Assembly: GCF_016921195.1 (NCBI RefSeq)
Contig: NZ_JAFGYF010000001.1
Coordinates: 310,001-374,000 of the forward strand
DNA from: Cellulosimicrobium cellulans
GTDB taxonomy: Bacteria; Actinomycetota; Actinomycetes; Actinomycetales; Cellulomonadaceae
Length of the DNA stretch: 64,000 bases
Direction of reading: 5' to 3'
Shown here: piece after piece, positions 25,866 through 33,608 of the stretch
How positions within the stretch are numbered: position 1 is the first letter of the stretch
Layout: every line of letters begins with the position of its first letter
Notes under the pieces: model-generated
The model's input: only the letters and a program-made list of their open reading frames with translations
The model's database searches: none
Told to the model about the DNA's origin: nothing
Program-made: the position numbers and the translations under genes

Positions 25866-26548
25866 ACGACGACGACCTCGCCGCCGCGCTGCGCGACCGG
25901 CTGCGCGCCGCCCCGCTCGACCCGGACCTCGATCCTGCGAAGGTCCTCACCCGTGCCCGGCGGGCCCGTACGCGCCGCCGAGTCGGCATGGTCAGCGGGT
26001 CCGTGGTGGCTCTGGTCGCGGTGGCTGCTCTGGTCGTGCCCGCAGCGCTCGGGGCGTCGGGCACGGACCCCAGCGACCGCCCGGACCCTGTCATGCCAGG
26101 TGGCCCGAGCGATCCTTCGAGCCCCGGCCTCAGCACGAGTGACCCGGAGCCGTCCACGCCCGCGCGCGACACGAACGGCGTCCGGGTCTGCGGGAACCAC
26201 GTGGCACAGTCCAGCGGGAACACGGTGACCCAGTACGAGCCCGACGGCACGACGTACGAGGTCGGCGGGCTCGAGGGCTGGTGGAACTCGATCCCCGCCG
26301 ACACCGACGGCAGCTACCTGCCCGTCGAAGAGTGGCCCCAGCAGATCCTCGACCACCCCGCGACCGCCACCGTCGAGACCGTCAGCGGCACCGTCCTCGA
26401 GTCCTTCGACCGGCGCACCTGCCGACCCGTCGAGGACTACGTCCCCCCGCCGGCCGAGACGCTGCCCGCCGACGCCATCGTCGTCCTGGACGCCCAGACC
26501 GGCGAGGTCCTTGCCGAGCAGGCGCTCAACACCCCGACCACGCCGTAG
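25862..26548 (+). CDS. Membrane-anchored partner of the SigE-type sigma factor (putative anti-sigma)
   Basis: A 228-residue protein with a short acidic cytoplasmic N-terminus (MNDDDLAAALRDRLR), an Arg-rich stretch and a single transmembrane helix at about 42-63. A Pro/Ser/Asp-rich linker leads to an external domain with two cysteines (VRVCGNH and RRTCRPVE). The layout and the GTGA overlap with the sigma gene suggest an anti-sigma or membrane cofactor, but no zinc-binding anti-sigma motif is present. The outer domain may sense envelope or ligand signals. I do not recognise its fold. Confidence 0.65.
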   Translation: MNDDDLAAALRDRLRAAPLDPDLDPAKVLTRARRARTRRRVGMVSGSVVALVAVAALVVPAALGASGTDPSDRPDPVMPGGPSDPSSPGLSTSDPEPSTPARDTNGVRVCGNHVAQSSGNTVTQYEPDGTTYEVGGLEGWWNSIPADTDGSYLPVEEWPQQILDHPATATVETVSGTVLESFDRRTCRPVEDYVPPPAETLPADAIVVLDAQTGEVLAEQALNTPTTP

Positions 26549-26610
26549 ACCCGGCCTGAGACGACACCCCGCGACCGCGGACATGCCCCGCACGACACGG
26601 TGCCCGTCGA

Positions 26611-26639
26611 GTCGCCTCCCCCCGTTGCCGGGGGGCGAC
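26611..26639. terminator. Bidirectional hairpin between convergent genes
   Basis: CCCCCCG and CGGGGGG pair around a four-base loop (26618-26635), with GTCGCC/GCGAC flanks that extend the stem with a bulge. It lies between two convergent stops. Confidence 0.5.
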
Positions 26640-26643
26640 GACG

Positions 26644-28032
26644 TCACACGCGCCAGGCGAAGAGACCTGTGGGGTCGTAGGCCGACCGTACGGACGCGAG
26701 CCGCGCCGCGGTCTCCGGGGACCAGGCCCGCGCGAGCGTCTCGTCCGTCCACGGCCCGGGCAGGAAGTTGATGTTGGTCTCCGACGCGGCCCACGGCTGC
26801 GACCACTGCGAGAAGGCGGCCGCCGCCTGGATCATGTCCGGCACGCGCGGCGGGTTCACGCCGACCAGGCCGAGCAGGAACCCGGCAGTCCGACCGCCCG
26901 CGGCCGAGCCGCCGGGGACGTCGCGGGCGCCGGCCCCGCCGACGTGGCGCAGCTCCGCGGCGACGAACGGCGAGCCGCTGCCAGGCCCGAGCTCGGCGAG
27001 GAACCGGTCGAGGAACGCCGCGTCGACCTCGCGGAGCCCGGCGCCGAAGACCCACGACGGACCGGCGTCCTCGGGGTCGGAGTGGATCGACGCGACCGCG
27101 GTCGTGGGGATCTCGGCCACCGCGTCGGTCAGGACGGGAGCGAGGGCCCGCAGCGGCGCGGCCAGACGCTCGCCCTCCGCGGCGTCGCCCGGGTAGGCGA
27201 ACCGCAGGTTGAGCACGGTCCGTCCGCGCAGGTGCTCCGGGATGAACGGCAGGTCCGGGAGGGCGAGCACGGCGACGGAGGTCGTGACGTCGTCGGGCGC
27301 GGTCGCGGTCCAGTCGACCCAGCCGCGCAGGACGTCCTCGACGTGCGGGGTGTCGAACGTGAGCGCCCCCGCGTACAGGGTGCGCAGCGGCGCGAGCTCG
27401 ACGTCCACGCGCGTCACCACGCCCAGGCCGCCCTTGCCGCCGCGCAGCGCCCAGAACAGGTCCGGCTCGGAGTCCGCGCTCGCCTCGACGACCGAGCCGT
27501 CGGCCAGCACGACCCGGAAGCCGCGGACCCAGTCCGTCGTGAGCCCGTGGCTGCGCGTGAGCGGACCGAACCCGCCGCCGAGCGTGTAGCCGACGACGCC
27601 GACGCCCGTGGACGACCCCGTGACGGGGAGCAGCCCGTGCTCCGCCGCCGCCTCGACCACGGTCTTCCAGCGCGTGCCCGCGGCGATGCGCGCGATCCGG
27701 GTCTCCGGGTCGAGCTCGACGCCCGCGAGGTCGCTCGTGCCGATCACCAGGCCGTCGGTGATCGGGGACGACTGGCCGTGGCCCGTCGCGTGGGCCCGCA
27801 CGCGCAGCCCGTGGTGGGCCGCGAACCGCACGGCCTCCACGACGTCGGCCTCCGTGGCGGCGAGCACCGCGAGGTCGGGGTCGTGCGTGACGAGCGTGCT
27901 GTGGGCGGCGACGGCCTCCGCGGCGGTCGGGCCGCCGTCGGGCAGGTCGCCCCGGGCGAGGACGCGGCCCGTGACGCGGTCGCGCAGCGCGGCGACCTCG
28001 GTGGGCGGGAGCGTGGTGGCAGCGGTGGTCAT
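26644..28032 (-). CDS. FAD-linked oxidoreductase (berberine-bridge-enzyme type)
   Basis: This 462-residue flavin oxidase has a PCMH-type FAD-binding domain (residues about 45-215) with the histidine of RAHATGHGQSSP at the place where BBE enzymes attach FAD. The segment GVGVVGYTLGGGFGPLTRSHGL is also typical. The C-terminal BBE segment (NINFLPGPW to RLASVRSAYDPTGLF) is present. The second covalent cysteine of bicovalent enzymes is not obvious, so FAD is probably attached through one bond. Substrates of the family include sugars, lactones and alkaloids, and this one cannot be assigned. The start is the ATG giving MTTAATTLPP. Confidence 0.88.
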   Translation of the reverse strand: MTTAATTLPPTEVAALRDRVTGRVLARGDLPDGGPTAAEAVAAHSTLVTHDPDLAVLAATEADVVEAVRFAAHHGLRVRAHATGHGQSSPITDGLVIGTSDLAGVELDPETRIARIAAGTRWKTVVEAAAEHGLLPVTGSSTGVGVVGYTLGGGFGPLTRSHGLTTDWVRGFRVVLADGSVVEASADSEPDLFWALRGGKGGLGVVTRVDVELAPLRTLYAGALTFDTPHVEDVLRGWVDWTATAPDDVTTSVAVLALPDLPFIPEHLRGRTVLNLRFAYPGDAAEGERLAAPLRALAPVLTDAVAEIPTTAVASIHSDPEDAGPSWVFGAGLREVDAAFLDRFLAELGPGSGSPFVAAELRHVGGAGARDVPGGSAAGGRTAGFLLGLVGVNPPRVPDMIQAAAAFSQWSQPWAASETNINFLPGPWTDETLARAWSPETAARLASVRSAYDPTGLFAWRV

Positions 28033-28148
28033 GGTGGAGGTCCCCTTCGTCGCGGTGTGCGCGTCTCGACGCCAGGTGCGGTCACCCGGACGACGACGCA
28101 CGGGCACGGTGTGTGACACGTGCCCCGAGGGGTAGGGAGGGCGCGACG

Positions 28149-28946
28149 TCAGGTTCGTGGCGTCCCGGGCAGCGGCAGCCAGTCGAGGACGTCCTGGATC
28201 GTGCGGTCCCAGAAGCCCCACTCGTGCGTCCCGGGCGAGAACTCCGACCGCAGCGCGACGCCCGACTCATCGGCCACGCGCTCGAACGCTCTGTTGCCAT
28301 CGACGAGGAAGTCCTCCGTCCCGCACGCGAGGAACAGGTCCGGCAGGTCCGCGGTGCGCCCCTCGGCGGCGGCCCGGCGCAGCAGCGCGAGCAGGTCGTC
28401 GTCCGTGCCGGCGATCTCGCGGTCACCGAACACGCGCTCGATGTCCGGCAGGCGGCGCTCGCGGTACGACTCGTCGGCGAGGTCGAGGACCCCGGACAGG
28501 CTCGCCGCCGCCGCGAACCGCTCGGGGTGCCGCAGCGCCCACCGGAACGCGCCGTAGCCGCCCATCGAGAGCCCGGCGACGAAGGTGTCCTCGCGCCGCG
28601 ACGACACCCGGAAGAACTGGTCGACCAGGCTCGGCAGCTCCTCCGACAGGAAAGTCCAGTACCGGTGCCCGTGCAGCTCGTCGGCGTAGAAGCTGCGCTC
28701 CACGCGCGGCATGACGACGGCCAGCCCCCGGTCGGCGACGTACCGCTCGATCGACGTCCGGCGCGTCCAGATCGTCTCGTCGTCGCTCATGCCGTGCAGC
28801 AGGTAGAGCACCGGCGCGCCCTCGGCGCGGGCGCTCGCGGACCCGGCCATGCCGATCTGGGTCGTCGTGGCCTGCGGGAGCACGACGGTCATGGTCGTGC
28901 TCACCTCGAGCACGTCGGAGTAGAAGGAGCAGCGGACGAGGGCCAC
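28149..28946 (-). CDS. Alpha/beta-hydrolase esterase (tributyrin esterase/EstA type)
   Basis: This 265-residue serine hydrolase resembles the esterase D/tributyrin esterase family. The nucleophile is in GLSMGGYGAF, the oxyanion region in VLYLLHGMSDDETIW, and the catalytic histidine in GTHEWGFWD. The Asp is probably in ACGTEDFLVDGN. There is no signal peptide, so it is cytoplasmic. Such enzymes deacylate short-chain esters, including acetylated sugars. It is transcribed in the same direction as the upstream exonuclease gene. Confidence 0.88.
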   Translation of the reverse strand: MALVRCSFYSDVLEVSTTMTVVLPQATTTQIGMAGSASARAEGAPVLYLLHGMSDDETIWTRRTSIERYVADRGLAVVMPRVERSFYADELHGHRYWTFLSEELPSLVDQFFRVSSRREDTFVAGLSMGGYGAFRWALRHPERFAAAASLSGVLDLADESYRERRLPDIERVFGDREIAGTDDDLLALLRRAAAEGRTADLPDLFLACGTEDFLVDGNRAFERVADESGVALRSEFSPGTHEWGFWDRTIQDVLDWLPLPGTPRT

Positions 28947-29021
28947 GGGGTCGCCTCCAGGGGTCGTTCGGGTCGCCCGGGCGTGTGCCCGACGGCGCCC
29001 GCCCAGTCTGCCGGACCGCCG

Positions 29022-30077
29022 TCAGGGCGCGGTGCGCGTCGCGGCGAGCGCGTCCAGCAGTCGCCGGACCGACGTGCCGAGACCCCACCGATCGGTGAGC
29101 TCGGCGAGCGCGTCGGGGTCTGCGGGAGCGGTCGGCAGCGCGTCCTGGACCTCCCCGACGGGGGCGTCCGGCGCGACGCGCACGACGAGCGGCGCGACCT
29201 CCAGGTAGGACGCTGCCTCGGTGAGCCGACGGCGCTGCGTCGCCGTCAGGCCGGGGTCCCCCGCGTCGCGCGCGGCGAGCACGCCGGCGAGGTCACCGAA
29301 CTTCGCGAGCAGCGCGACCGCCGTCTTCTCCCCGATGCCGGGCACGCCCGGCAGGCCGTCGCTCGGGTCGCCGCGCAGCACCGCCATGTCCGCGTACGCC
29401 GCGCCGGTCGTGATGCCGTACCGCTCGGCGAGGCGCGACTGGTCGACGACGTCGAGGTTCTTCACGCCCTTCGTCGGATAGAGGATCCGCACGCCCGCCG
29501 CGTCGTCGACGAGCTGGAACAGGTCGCGGTCCCCGGTGACGACCTCGACGGCGGCCCGGCCCGACGGGTCTGGTGCCGCCCCCTCGGCCGCGCGCCGCGC
29601 GACCTCGCGCGCGGTGAGCGTGCCGATGACGTCGTCGGCCTCGTAGCCCGGCGCGCCGACGCGCGCGATGCCCAGTGCCGCGAGCACGTCGACGATCACC
29701 GGGACCTGGGCGACCAGCTTCTCCGGGACCTCCTCGACGCCCGTGGTCCCCGGCACCTTCTCGGCGACCCGGTGCGCCTTGTAGGTCGGGATGGCCTCGA
29801 CGCGGAACGCCGGGCGCCAGTCGACGTCCCAGCACGCGACGAGGCGCGACGGACGCCGGTCCGTGACGAGCGTCGCGATCATGTCGAGCAGGCCGCGCAC
29901 CGCGTTGACCGGCGTGCCGTCGGGGGCCTTGATCGAGTCGGGCACACCGAAGAACGCGCGGAAGTACAGGCTCGCGGTGTCGAGCAGCATGAGCTCGCCG
30001 CCCGCCGTCGGGCTGCTGCCTGCCGGGTCGCCCGCGGGGCCGCTCGAGGGGGCGCCGTCGTCCGTGCTCTGCGTCAT
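29022..30077 (-). CDS. 5'-3' exonuclease (PolI N-domain/FEN family)
   Basis: This 351-residue stand-alone flap nuclease resembles the N-terminal domain of DNA polymerase I. Metal-binding acidic motifs are visible: LMLLDTASLYFRAF, YEADDVIGTL and VVTGDRDLFQLV. The helix-hairpin-helix DNA grip is DGLPGVPGIGEKTAVALL. The N-terminal 28 residues are a low-complexity Ser/Gly/Pro tail. It probably processes 5' flaps or RNA primers. Many actinobacteria encode such a paralogue in addition to polA. Confidence 0.92.
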   Translation of the reverse strand: MTQSTDDGAPSSGPAGDPAGSSPTAGGELMLLDTASLYFRAFFGVPDSIKAPDGTPVNAVRGLLDMIATLVTDRRPSRLVACWDVDWRPAFRVEAIPTYKAHRVAEKVPGTTGVEEVPEKLVAQVPVIVDVLAALGIARVGAPGYEADDVIGTLTAREVARRAAEGAAPDPSGRAAVEVVTGDRDLFQLVDDAAGVRILYPTKGVKNLDVVDQSRLAERYGITTGAAYADMAVLRGDPSDGLPGVPGIGEKTAVALLAKFGDLAGVLAARDAGDPGLTATQRRRLTEAASYLEVAPLVVRVAPDAPVGEVQDALPTAPADPDALAELTDRWGLGTSVRRLLDALAATRTAP

Positions 30078-30215
30078 GCCGCCATCCTGCCGCACGGTCC
30101 CGACACCCGGCCCCCGACGCCCGGTCCCGGCACCGCCTGGTGCCGCGCCTGCCCTCGCCGCCGGGTGACGCGCGCGGTTCACTGGTGCCCTCGACCGGTA
30201 CACGGAGGTGCGCTC

Positions 30216-30509
30216 ATGTCCACGACGACGCGACGAGGAGCCGGCGCGGCCCTCGCCCTCGCGGTGCTCCTGCTCCTGGGGGCGTGCGCGGCCGGGCCCA
30301 ACGTGGCCGCGAGCCCGGGCGGCTACGGGTTCTGGTGGGGACTGTGGCAGGGCATCATCCTGCCGGTCACGTTCATCGTGTCCCTGTTCACGGACACGGT
30401 GAGCATCTACGAGGTCGACAACAACGGGAACTGGTACGACGTCGGGTTCATGCTCGGCATCGCGCTGTTCTCCGGTCCCGTGATCGCCCTGCGCGGGCGT
30501 CGGTCCTGA
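30216..30509 (+). CDS. Small lipoprotein with membrane segments
   Basis: A 97-residue protein with a lipoprotein signal: TTRRGAG, then a hydrophobic run ending LLLLGAC, with the lipidated cysteine at about position 24. Two hydrophobic segments follow (GIILPVTFIVSLF and FMLGIALFSGPVIAL) around an IYEVDNNGNWYDVGF loop. That loop pattern is known from small actinobacterial membrane proteins of unknown function. The ATG has GGAGGT seven bases upstream. It lies just before the IS remnant. Confidence 0.7.
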   Translation: MSTTTRRGAGAALALAVLLLLGACAAGPNVAASPGGYGFWWGLWQGIILPVTFIVSLFTDTVSIYEVDNNGNWYDVGFMLGIALFSGPVIALRGRRS

Positions 30510-30554
30510 CGACGGGGGTGTCGAGGGCGTGGCTCCTGAGTACCCGCGGCCACG

Positions 30555-30930
30555 ATGCTGCAGAGTGCGCTCGTGGATCGTGGGCGGGAGTTGTCGGACG
30601 AGCAGTGGGCAGCGATCGGCCCGTTGATGCCACAGGTCTCGGGCAGGTCGCGTCCGTGGCGTGATCATCGTCGGGTCGTGGAGGGTACCGTTCACCGGTA
30701 TCGGACCGGGGTCGCATGGCGTGATCTTCCCGAGCGGTTCGGGCCGTGGCAGACGGTGTGGAAGCGCCACGCGCGGTTCTCCCGCGACGAGACGTGGGAC
30801 AAGATCTTGACGGCCTTGCAGGCTCGCGCGGACGCGAACGGCGGCAGATCCCGGGGCGGGCTGTCGACGAAGATCCACGCCGCGGTCGACGGCAACGGGC
30901 GACCGCTCGCGGTGCTCGTGGGACCAGGCC
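30555..30930 (+). mobile_element. Truncated IS5-family transposase remnant
   Basis: The first 120 or so codons match the N-terminal region of IS5-type transposases with a DUF4096 domain: LSDEQWAAIGPLMP, VEGTVHRYRTGVAWRDLPERFGPWQTVWKRH and the start of the DDE domain, GGLSTKIHAAVDGNGRPLAVLVGPG. After VLVGPG the similarity stops and the frame ends 10 codons later at 30959, so most of the DDE catalytic core is absent. No matching right-hand inverted repeat was found downstream. The element cannot move by itself. Confidence 0.8.
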
Positions 30931-30999
30931 GTGGGCGGGGCGTAGCGCGTCCAGGATGAGGCAGGCCCATCCGACTGACGAGAGTCTTGGCAGGGGAGG

Positions 31000-31374
31000 C
31001 CGCCCAAGATCACCTCGGCGGGATCGGCGGTTCGTTGCGCGCGCAACGTGGGTACCTACGATTGAGCCAGCTCTCCGCTCGAGGCATGCTCCGCGCCGCT
31101 CGATGTTCGTGCGGTACCCCGCCCCAGCCTGATAGATCGTGACCTGGGCGTCGACGTGCCGAGCGTCGACAAGATCGTGTGCTGACGCGCCGGAGACTCC
31201 TTGACCATGTGCAGCCGGCGCTGGCCAGGCTTCTGCAGACCACGCACCGTCTTGCGCGCGAGAGCGAGCTCGCCAGGGATGATCACCGCGGCGACGAGCA
31301 GGTAGTCCTGCTTCTTGCTCCCCGACGAACACGTGACCGCCTCGCGGGGAGCGGTCCGACACGCTGGTAGGCAC
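31000..31374 (-). pseudogene. Frameshifted conserved actinobacterial protein
   Basis: Two minus-strand frames together read as one protein. A GTG near 31374 opens VPTSVSDRSPRGGHVFV. The second frame supplies SKKQDYLLVAAVIIPGEL, KTVRGLQKPGQRRLH and KESPARQHTIL. The first frame resumes with DAQVTIYQAGAGYRTNIERR and ACLER. At least two indels separate these blocks and the C-terminal part is missing, probably lost with the neighbouring IS. The blocks resemble an actinobacterial family that I recall as a conserved hypothetical with an N-terminal HVFVDE-type motif. I cannot give a function. Confidence 0.6.
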
Positions 31375-31681
31375 GACGCAAGGGTACGGACGCCGAGCGA
31401 CACCTCTGCGGGCGAGCGCGAGTTCAGCGACTGAACTTCTTTCGAGCTCTTGCGAAGAGGACTCGGCCGCGCGCACAACCGACCGATGGGACGCGTACTC
31501 GATCGATCCCGTCACCTCGGCCATGGGCCACCTCTCGTCCGCCGTCACACGGCCGTCCGCGACGGCCGGGCCGGCGCGGTGAGCGTGACCGGTACGCCGA
31601 GCGTAGGGACGCGACCCACGGAGCGTGCGGCGAACCGGCCGCCGTCCCGGTCGGGGTCGAGGGCCGGTCCGACGCGGACCT
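31375..31681. other. Intergenic debris without a supported gene
   Basis: Between the frameshifted gene and arsM I see no complete gene. It contains a perfect palindrome AGTTCAG-CGA-CTGAACT at 31421-31437, upstream of the pseudogene start, which may be the former operator of that gene or an element end. A GC-rich stretch with dyads (31550-31580) precedes the arsM stop. Confidence 0.4.
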
Positions 31682-32467
31682 TCAGCCCGCGGTGGTCGCC
31701 CGCGGCTTCGTGGCCCGGACGATCGCACCGTGCATGCCGTCGGCGACCTCGTGGGTGAACGTGACATCGGCGTCCGCGAACCCCGCGGCGGCGAGGCTGT
31801 CGAGGTACTCGGCGCGCGACAGGGCGCCCGCGACGCAGCCGACGTGGCTGCCGCGCTCGGCCCGGTCGGCTGCGGAGAGGTGGTCCTCGGCGACGACGTC
31901 CGAGATACCGACGCGCCCGCCCGGGACGAGGACGCGGTACACCTCGGCCAGCACCGCCGCCTTGTCGGGGGACAGGTTGACGACGCAGTTGGAGATGACG
32001 ACGTCCACGGCGGCGTCCTCGAACGGCAGGTCCTCGATGGTGCCCCGGCGGAACTCGACGTTGGTCGCGCCGGCCTCGGCGGCGTTGCGGCGGGCGAGGT
32101 CGAGCATCTCGTCGGTCATGTCGACCCCGTAGGCGAACCCCGTGGTCCCGACCCGCCGCGCGGAGAGCAGCACGTCGATCCCGCCGCCCGAGCCGAGGTC
32201 GAGCACGCGCTCGCCCTCGCGGAGCTCGGCGACAGCGGACGGGTTGCCGCAGCCGAGGCTCGCGAGGACCGCGGTCTCCGGGAGCCCGGCGGTCTGCCGC
32301 GCGTCGTACAGGCCCGGGCCGAAGACCGGGGGCGACGCCGTGGACCCGCAGCACGCGGACGTCGTCGTGCAGCACCCGTCCTCCGCGGCGGTCCCCGCCG
32401 CTGCGGTCCGTGCCGCCTCGGCGTACCGGGCCCGGACCTGCTCGCGCACCTCGTGGTCGGTCGTCAT
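31682..32467 (-). CDS. arsM: Arsenite S-adenosylmethionine methyltransferase
   Basis: This 261-residue enzyme methylates As(III) using S-adenosylmethionine. The SAM-binding motif VLDLGSGGGIDVLLSA is at about 88-103. Conserved arsenic-binding cysteines are visible: N-terminal pairs in EDGCCTTTSACCG, one in VISNCVVNLSPDK and one in HVGCVAGAL. The length fits short bacterial ArsM. The ATG at 32467 has GAGGAG eight bases upstream and is preferred to the GTG at 32476. It is divergent from arsR, and the shared region carries an ArsR-type dyad. Methylation converts arsenite to methylated, partly volatile species. Confidence 0.92.
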   Translation of the reverse strand: MTTDHEVREQVRARYAEAARTAAAGTAAEDGCCTTTSACCGSTASPPVFGPGLYDARQTAGLPETAVLASLGCGNPSAVAELREGERVLDLGSGGGIDVLLSARRVGTTGFAYGVDMTDEMLDLARRNAAEAGATNVEFRRGTIEDLPFEDAAVDVVISNCVVNLSPDKAAVLAEVYRVLVPGGRVGISDVVAEDHLSAADRAERGSHVGCVAGALSRAEYLDSLAAAGFADADVTFTHEVADGMHGAIVRATKPRATTAG

Positions 32468-32518
32468 GATTTCCACTCCTCAGATCGATGGGCGTCGATA
32501 CGAGGACGATGGGCCACG

Positions 32519-32549
32519 TATCGACATCTGTCAATACGTCTGCGAGAAT
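32519..32549 (+). promoter_or_regulatory. ArsR operator and arsR promoter
   Basis: A dyad TATCGAC-ATCT-GTCAATA (32519-32536; one mismatch in 7-bp arms) overlaps the -35 element TCGACA (32521-32526). GAGAAT (32544-32549) follows at 17 bases as -10. The arsR ATG begins eight bases after the -10, so the transcript should be nearly leaderless. A repressor here would block arsR-arsC and could also reach the divergent arsM promoter. Confidence 0.6.
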
Positions 32550-32556
32550 CTGTCGC

Positions 32557-32931
32557 ATGACGACCCTCCTGCCGATCACCGCCACGACCGGCGGCTGCTG
32601 CGGCCCGGCGGAGGCCGGCGGCCTCGACCCCGACGCCGCGCGCGACGCGGCCGCCACCTTCAAGGCCCTGGCCGACCCGGCGCGTGTGCGGCTGCTCTCG
32701 ATCATCGCGGCGCGGCCCGACGGCGAGGCGTGCGTCTGCGACCTCACCGACCCGCTCGGCCTGTCCCAGCCCACGGTCTCGCACCACATGTCGACGCTCG
32801 CCAAGGCCGGCCTCGTGACGCGCGAGCAGCGGGGGAAGTGGGCGTACTACGCGGTCGCGCCCGGTGCGCGCGACCTCGTCGACGGCGCCGTGCGCGCCGT
32901 CCTCGCCGACGCCCCGGCGGTGGCCCGGTGA
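32557..32931 (+). CDS. arsR: ArsR-family arsenic-responsive repressor
   Basis: This 124-residue winged-helix repressor has the ArsR core (FKALADPARVRLLSIIAARP, then LSQPTVSHHMSTLAKAGLV). The metal site ACVCDLTDPLG gives the CxC pair of the alpha-3 helix. An additional CC pair (TGGCCGPAEAGG) lies at the N-terminus, as in ArsR proteins that use a third cysteine. As(III) binding would release the operator. The stop overlaps the arsC GTG. Confidence 0.92.
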   Translation: MTTLLPITATTGGCCGPAEAGGLDPDAARDAAATFKALADPARVRLLSIIAARPDGEACVCDLTDPLGLSQPTVSHHMSTLAKAGLVTREQRGKWAYYAVAPGARDLVDGAVRAVLADAPAVAR

Positions 32932-33362
32932 GCGGGGCGGTGGCGCGAGCGAGCGTCCTGTTCGTCTGCGTCCACAACGCCGGGCGCTCGCAGATGGCCG
33001 CCGGGTTCCTGCGCGCCCTCGGCGGCGACGCCGTCGAGGTGCGCTCCGCCGGGTCGATGCCGGGGGACCGGATCAACCCGGTCGCGGTCGAGGCCATGCG
33101 CGAGGTCGGGATCGACCTGACCGGCGAGCAGCCCAAGGTCCTGACGCCCGAGGCCGTGCAGGCGTCCGACGTCGTGATCACCATGGGCTGCGGCGACGCC
33201 TGCCCGTTCTACCCGGGCAAGCGCTACGAGGACTGGGTCCTCGACGACCCGGCCGGTCAGGACCTCGACGCCGTCCGCCCGATCCGCGACGAGATCCGCC
33301 GCCGCGTCGTCGCCCTGCTGGACTCCCTCGGTCTCCCTCCGGTCGGCCGGCAATCCGTGTGA
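32928..33362 (+). CDS. arsC: Arsenate reductase, low-molecular-weight phosphatase type
   Basis: This 144-residue enzyme reduces arsenate to arsenite. The phosphatase loop C-x5-R with nucleophile C14 is in FVCVHNAGRSQMAAGFLR. The segment VITMGCGDACPFYPGKRYEDWVLDDPAG holds the further redox cysteines and the catalytic Asp of the thioredoxin- or mycothiol-linked ArsC families. The GTG overlaps the arsR stop, so the two genes are coupled. Arsenite made here would be methylated by ArsM, because no arsenite pump is present in the window. Confidence 0.93.
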   Translation: MSGAVARASVLFVCVHNAGRSQMAAGFLRALGGDAVEVRSAGSMPGDRINPVAVEAMREVGIDLTGEQPKVLTPEAVQASDVVITMGCGDACPFYPGKRYEDWVLDDPAGQDLDAVRPIRDEIRRRVVALLDSLGLPPVGRQSV

Positions 33363-33390
33363 GCTTGCCGGGGCGGGAAAGGCTCGTGCC

Positions 33391-33510
33391 GTGACCGACC
33401 TCCTGCTCCGCCCGGCCCGCCCCCACGGCACCGACGCGCTGGTCGACGTCTGGCGGCGAGCCGTCGAGGCCACGCACGACTTCCTCACCATGGACGACGA
33501 CGCCACCTGA
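33391..33510 (+). pseudogene. Truncated GNAT acetyltransferase, N-terminal fragment
   Basis: This 39-codon frame, starting GTG, reads LLLRPARPHGTDALVDVWRR and then AVEATHDFLTMDD, the beginning of a GNAT acetyltransferase of the YafP/ElaA kind. It stops at DDDAT. The acetyl-CoA binding region is absent, so it is a remnant. It sits between arsC and a tandem repeat, next to the other debris near the IS fragment. Confidence 0.6.
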
Positions 33511-33527
33511 CGGCGCCGAGCCTCCGA

Positions 33528-33608
33528 ACCACGGTTCTACCTCGCGCGACCACGGTTCTACCTCGCGCGACCACGGTTCTACCTCGCGCGACCACGGGGC
33601 TATCTCGG
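33528..33608. repeat. 21-bp tandem repeat, about 3.9 copies
   Basis: Three perfect copies of a 21-base unit beginning ACCACGGTTCTACCTCGCGC are followed by a diverged fourth (33591-33608) that reaches the response-regulator stop. On the minus strand the unit would encode a seven-residue repeat, but it lies just after a stop codon. No spacers are present, so this is not a CRISPR array. It may act as a transcription barrier or be a variable-number repeat. Confidence 0.85.

Noticed and set aside
30448-31767. A 439-codon minus-strand protein
   Set aside because: Only a short part carries conserved blocks. The rest is antisense to the IS fragment, and the conserved text alternates with another frame, so it is a pseudogene and not one protein.
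33528-33608. CRISPR-like array
   Set aside because: Copies are directly adjacent without unique spacers, the unit is 21 bases and there are no cas genes.
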